A stretch of DNA of 13,101 nucleotides, from NCBI GenBank assembly GCA_964530165.1, contig CAZGYE010000157.1, positions 1 to 13,101 on the forward strand, read 5' to 3'. The stretch's first letter is position 1. Each line of letters starts with the position of its first letter. The stretch comes from CAZGYE01 sp964530165. GTDB lineage: Bacteria; Planctomycetota; Planctomycetia; Planctomycetales; Planctomycetaceae. The notes under the pieces are model-generated. The model did not search any database and was not told the DNA's origin. It saw only the letters and a program-made list of their open reading frames with translations. A program made the translations under genes and the position numbers. Shown here one piece after another: positions 11,434 through 13,101 of this stretch.

Positions 11434-12920
11434 TCGTCGCTTCCGATGGCGCAATGCATGATGGACTGCTCGGTCCACTGGTCGCTGGGCCGGATGTCGC
11501 GCAGCCGGCCGCGGGCCATCACGGCGATCCGGTCGCAAACCGCGAGCAACTCGGTGAAATAAGAACTGACGAAGAGGACGGCCTGACCGCTGGCGGCCAG
11601 CTCGCCCATCAGTCGGTAGATTTCGGCCTTGGTGCCCACGTCGATCCCGCGGGTCGGCTCGTCGAGCAGCAGGACGTCGGCGTCCTGGTGCAGCACGCGG
11701 GCCAGCGCCACCTTCTGCTGGTTCCCACCCGAAAGCTCAACGACCGGCTGGTTGGGTGAGCGCGTCTTGATGCTGAGGCGCTCGATCCAGCGGCAAACAG
11801 CGTCCCCGCGACGACGCAGGTTGAGACAACCGAATCGGCTATACGGTGCGAGTCGGCTGTAAGTGACGTTGTCGGCAACCGAGCGGAGCTGCGCCAGCCC
11901 TTCGCCCTTGCGGTCTTCGGAGACCAGTCCCATTCCCGCGGCGATGCGGGCTCGCGGAGTCGCTGCGGGCGTGAAACCGGCCACCTGCACCTTGCCGCGA
12001 CGGACCGGATCCAGCGCAAACAGACAGCGCAGCAATTCGGTCCGTCCGGCGCCAACCAGTCCGGCGACGCCCAGAATTTCGCCGCGGCGGAGATCGAGCG
12101 ATACGTCCTTGGGCACACGGCGGCCGGTCAAGTTTTCCAACGACAAAACGGGCGGGCCGGGCAGGTGCGGCACCGAGGGGAACAACTCCTCCACGGCACG
12201 CCCCACCATCAGTGAGACGATTTCCGTTTCGGTGGTCGCCGCCAAAGGCCCGGCGCCGGTGACTTGTCCGTCGCGCAGCACCGTGAAATGGTCGCAGACC
12301 TCGCGCACCTCTTCCAGAAAATGGCTGATGTAGACGATGCCCATGCCCGATTCTTTCAGCCTGCGAATCACGTTGAACAGATGCGAGACGTCTTGCTGAG
12401 TCAGCGAGCTGGTCGGCTCGTCAAAGACGATCAGCTTGGCGTTCCTCACCAGCGCGCGAGCGATTTCGACCAATTGCTGCGCGCCGACCGACAGTCGATT
12501 CACCGGCTGGCCGGGATGCAGCTCCGGATGTCCGAGCAGACTCAGCGCGCGGAGCACTTGGGGGCGCTGCGCCCGCCGCCGCAACATGCCGGCCCGGCCA
12601 ATTTCCTGGCCGAGCATAATGTTGTCTTCGACGCTCAGGTCGGGGGCGAGGTTCAGCTCCTGATAGATCATGGCCACGCCGGCAACACGGGCCTCGCGCG
12701 GCGTGCTTGGTCGATAGGGCCTGCCGATCAGTTCCATGCGGCCTGAATCGGGCTGGTAGTCACCGCTGAGGATCTTCATCAGCGTACTTTTGCCGGCGCC
12801 GTTTTCGCCGATGAGCGCCATGGCGTCGCCCGAGCGCACCTGGAACGACACCCCGTCGAGCGCCCGGGTCGCACCGAATCGCTTGCTGATGTTGTCCATC
12901 CGTAGAAAAAGATCGGACAT
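11430..12920 (-). CDS. CUT2-family sugar ABC transporter ATPase, RbsA-like, two domains
   Basis: A 496-residue protein with two tandem ABC domains that energises sugar import. Domain 1 has Walker A GENGAGKST (38-46), signature LSVGAQQ (143-149), Walker B VFDEPTSS (165-172) and H200. Domain 2 has the degenerate Walker A GLVGAGRTE (287-295) normal for this family, SEDRKGEG (334-341), signature LSGGNQQ (396-402) and LLDEPTRGID (418-427); its H-loop position reads VSSYFTE, again as in RbsA/MglA homologues. The product is thus complete and ordinary. Starts at 12920 (MSDLFLRMDNISKRFG); there is no clear ribosome binding site in the 23-bp gap after the binding-protein gene, so re-initiation is likely. 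The ligand could be ribose or another pentose or hexose. Confidence 0.94.
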   Translation of the reverse strand: MSDLFLRMDNISKRFGATRALDGVSFQVRSGDAMALIGENGAGKSTLMKILSGDYQPDSGRMELIGRPYRPSTPREARVAGVAMIYQELNLAPDLSVEDNIMLGQEIGRAGMLRRRAQRPQVLRALSLLGHPELHPGQPVNRLSVGAQQLVEIARALVRNAKLIVFDEPTSSLTQQDVSHLFNVIRRLKESGMGIVYISHFLEEVREVCDHFTVLRDGQVTGAGPLAATTETEIVSLMVGRAVEELFPSVPHLPGPPVLSLENLTGRRVPKDVSLDLRRGEILGVAGLVGAGRTELLRCLFALDPVRRGKVQVAGFTPAATPRARIAAGMGLVSEDRKGEGLAQLRSVADNVTYSRLAPYSRFGCLNLRRRGDAVCRWIERLSIKTRSPNQPVVELSGGNQQKVALARVLHQDADVLLLDEPTRGIDVGTKAEIYRLMGELAASGQAVLFVSSYFTELLAVCDRIAVMARGRLRDIRPSDQWTEQSIMHCAIGSDE

Positions 12921-12943
12921 GGCGGGACTGCGGTCGCGATACG

Positions 12944-13101
12944 CTACTGAAACTGTTTTGGGAAGAGCAACTCTTTCATCTTCGGCTCGTCCATGTTTTC
13001 CGGCGTGGCCAGGTACTCTCCCGTGTAGATCCGTTTCTCGACTTGCCGCCCGGTCAAGTGCTCCACCATCGTCTTGACCGCCAGATATCCCATCCGTACC
13101 G
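12944..13101 (-). CDS. Sugar-binding protein of the same transporter, C-terminal end only
   Basis: The window edge cuts this gene. The last 52 codons are visible, ending at TAG (12946-12944). They read MGYLAVKTMVEHLTG, then EKRIYTGEYLATPENM and a final KELLFPKQFQ. This matches the C-terminal lobe of type I periplasmic binding proteins of the RbsB group, where a hinge helix (GYLAVKTMVEHL) and an I-Y-TG-x-x-xATPEN-type strand precede the tail. It would be the exported or lipid-anchored ligand receptor. It is the first gene of the three in the visible order, 23 bp upstream of the ATPase. Confidence 0.8.
   Translation of the reverse strand, partial: VRMGYLAVKTMVEHLTGRQVEKRIYTGEYLATPENMDEPKMKELLFPKQFQ

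Noticed and set aside
11434..11538. 35-residue N-terminal extension of the sugar permease
   Set aside because: It reads the end of the ATPase gene in another frame and is Arg-rich; the ATG at 11433 with ATGA overlap is the normal arrangement.

Overview
The window looks like bacterial chromosome from a planctomycete (Pirellulales-like), inferred rather than proven. The sequence is GC-rich with long genes. It carries mqnA and mqnC of the futalosine menaquinone route and an ABC-2 permease fused to a CPBP protease. Short hairpin repeats and 7-bp tandem repeats lie between genes, of a kind I associate with that phylum. There is no rRNA, tRNA, CRISPR array, transposase or phage gene, and no clearly new system is visible.

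Layout. (1) 1-643: a small type II toxin-antitoxin pair (+) with a good sigma70-like promoter. (2) 656-1969: hom, homoserine dehydrogenase with an ACT domain (-), convergent with the toxin and only 12 bp from it. (3) 1970-2179: a divergent control region with three tandem hairpins and candidate promoters on both strands. (4) 2180-8717: a co-directional run (+) of mqnA, mqnC, an ABC ATPase, a NatB-like permease/CPBP protease fusion, and an amidohydrolase. Two overlaps (41 bp and 4 bp) and short gaps suggest one or two transcription units. (5) 8718-9372: a decayed stretch holding an unidentified 45-codon ORF and a twice-truncated acyl-CoA synthetase remnant. (6) 9373-10266: a patatin-like phospholipase with a very strong ribosome binding site. 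(7) 10267-10401: an intergenic stretch with an inverted repeat between convergent genes. (8) 10402-13101: a CUT2 (ribose-type) sugar ABC transporter (-) in the order binding protein (C-terminal end only), two-domain ATPase, permease.

How the genes work together. MqnA makes the first intermediate of the futalosine route from chorismate, and MqnC is the later radical-SAM cyclisation enzyme. The amidohydrolase belongs to the superfamily that contains aminodeoxyfutalosine deaminases, so it is a reasonable candidate for a middle step, although the transporter pair separates it from mqnAC. The ATPase and permease/protease are translationally coupled and should form one exporter-like complex. The sugar transporter is a standard uptake operon whose upstream end lies outside the window.

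The points most worth a second look are the permease-protease fusion with its long soluble insertion, the amidohydrolase next to mqnAC, the near-leaderless mqnA promoter beside the hairpins, the 7-bp repeats before two start codons, and the internally deleted synthetase relic.
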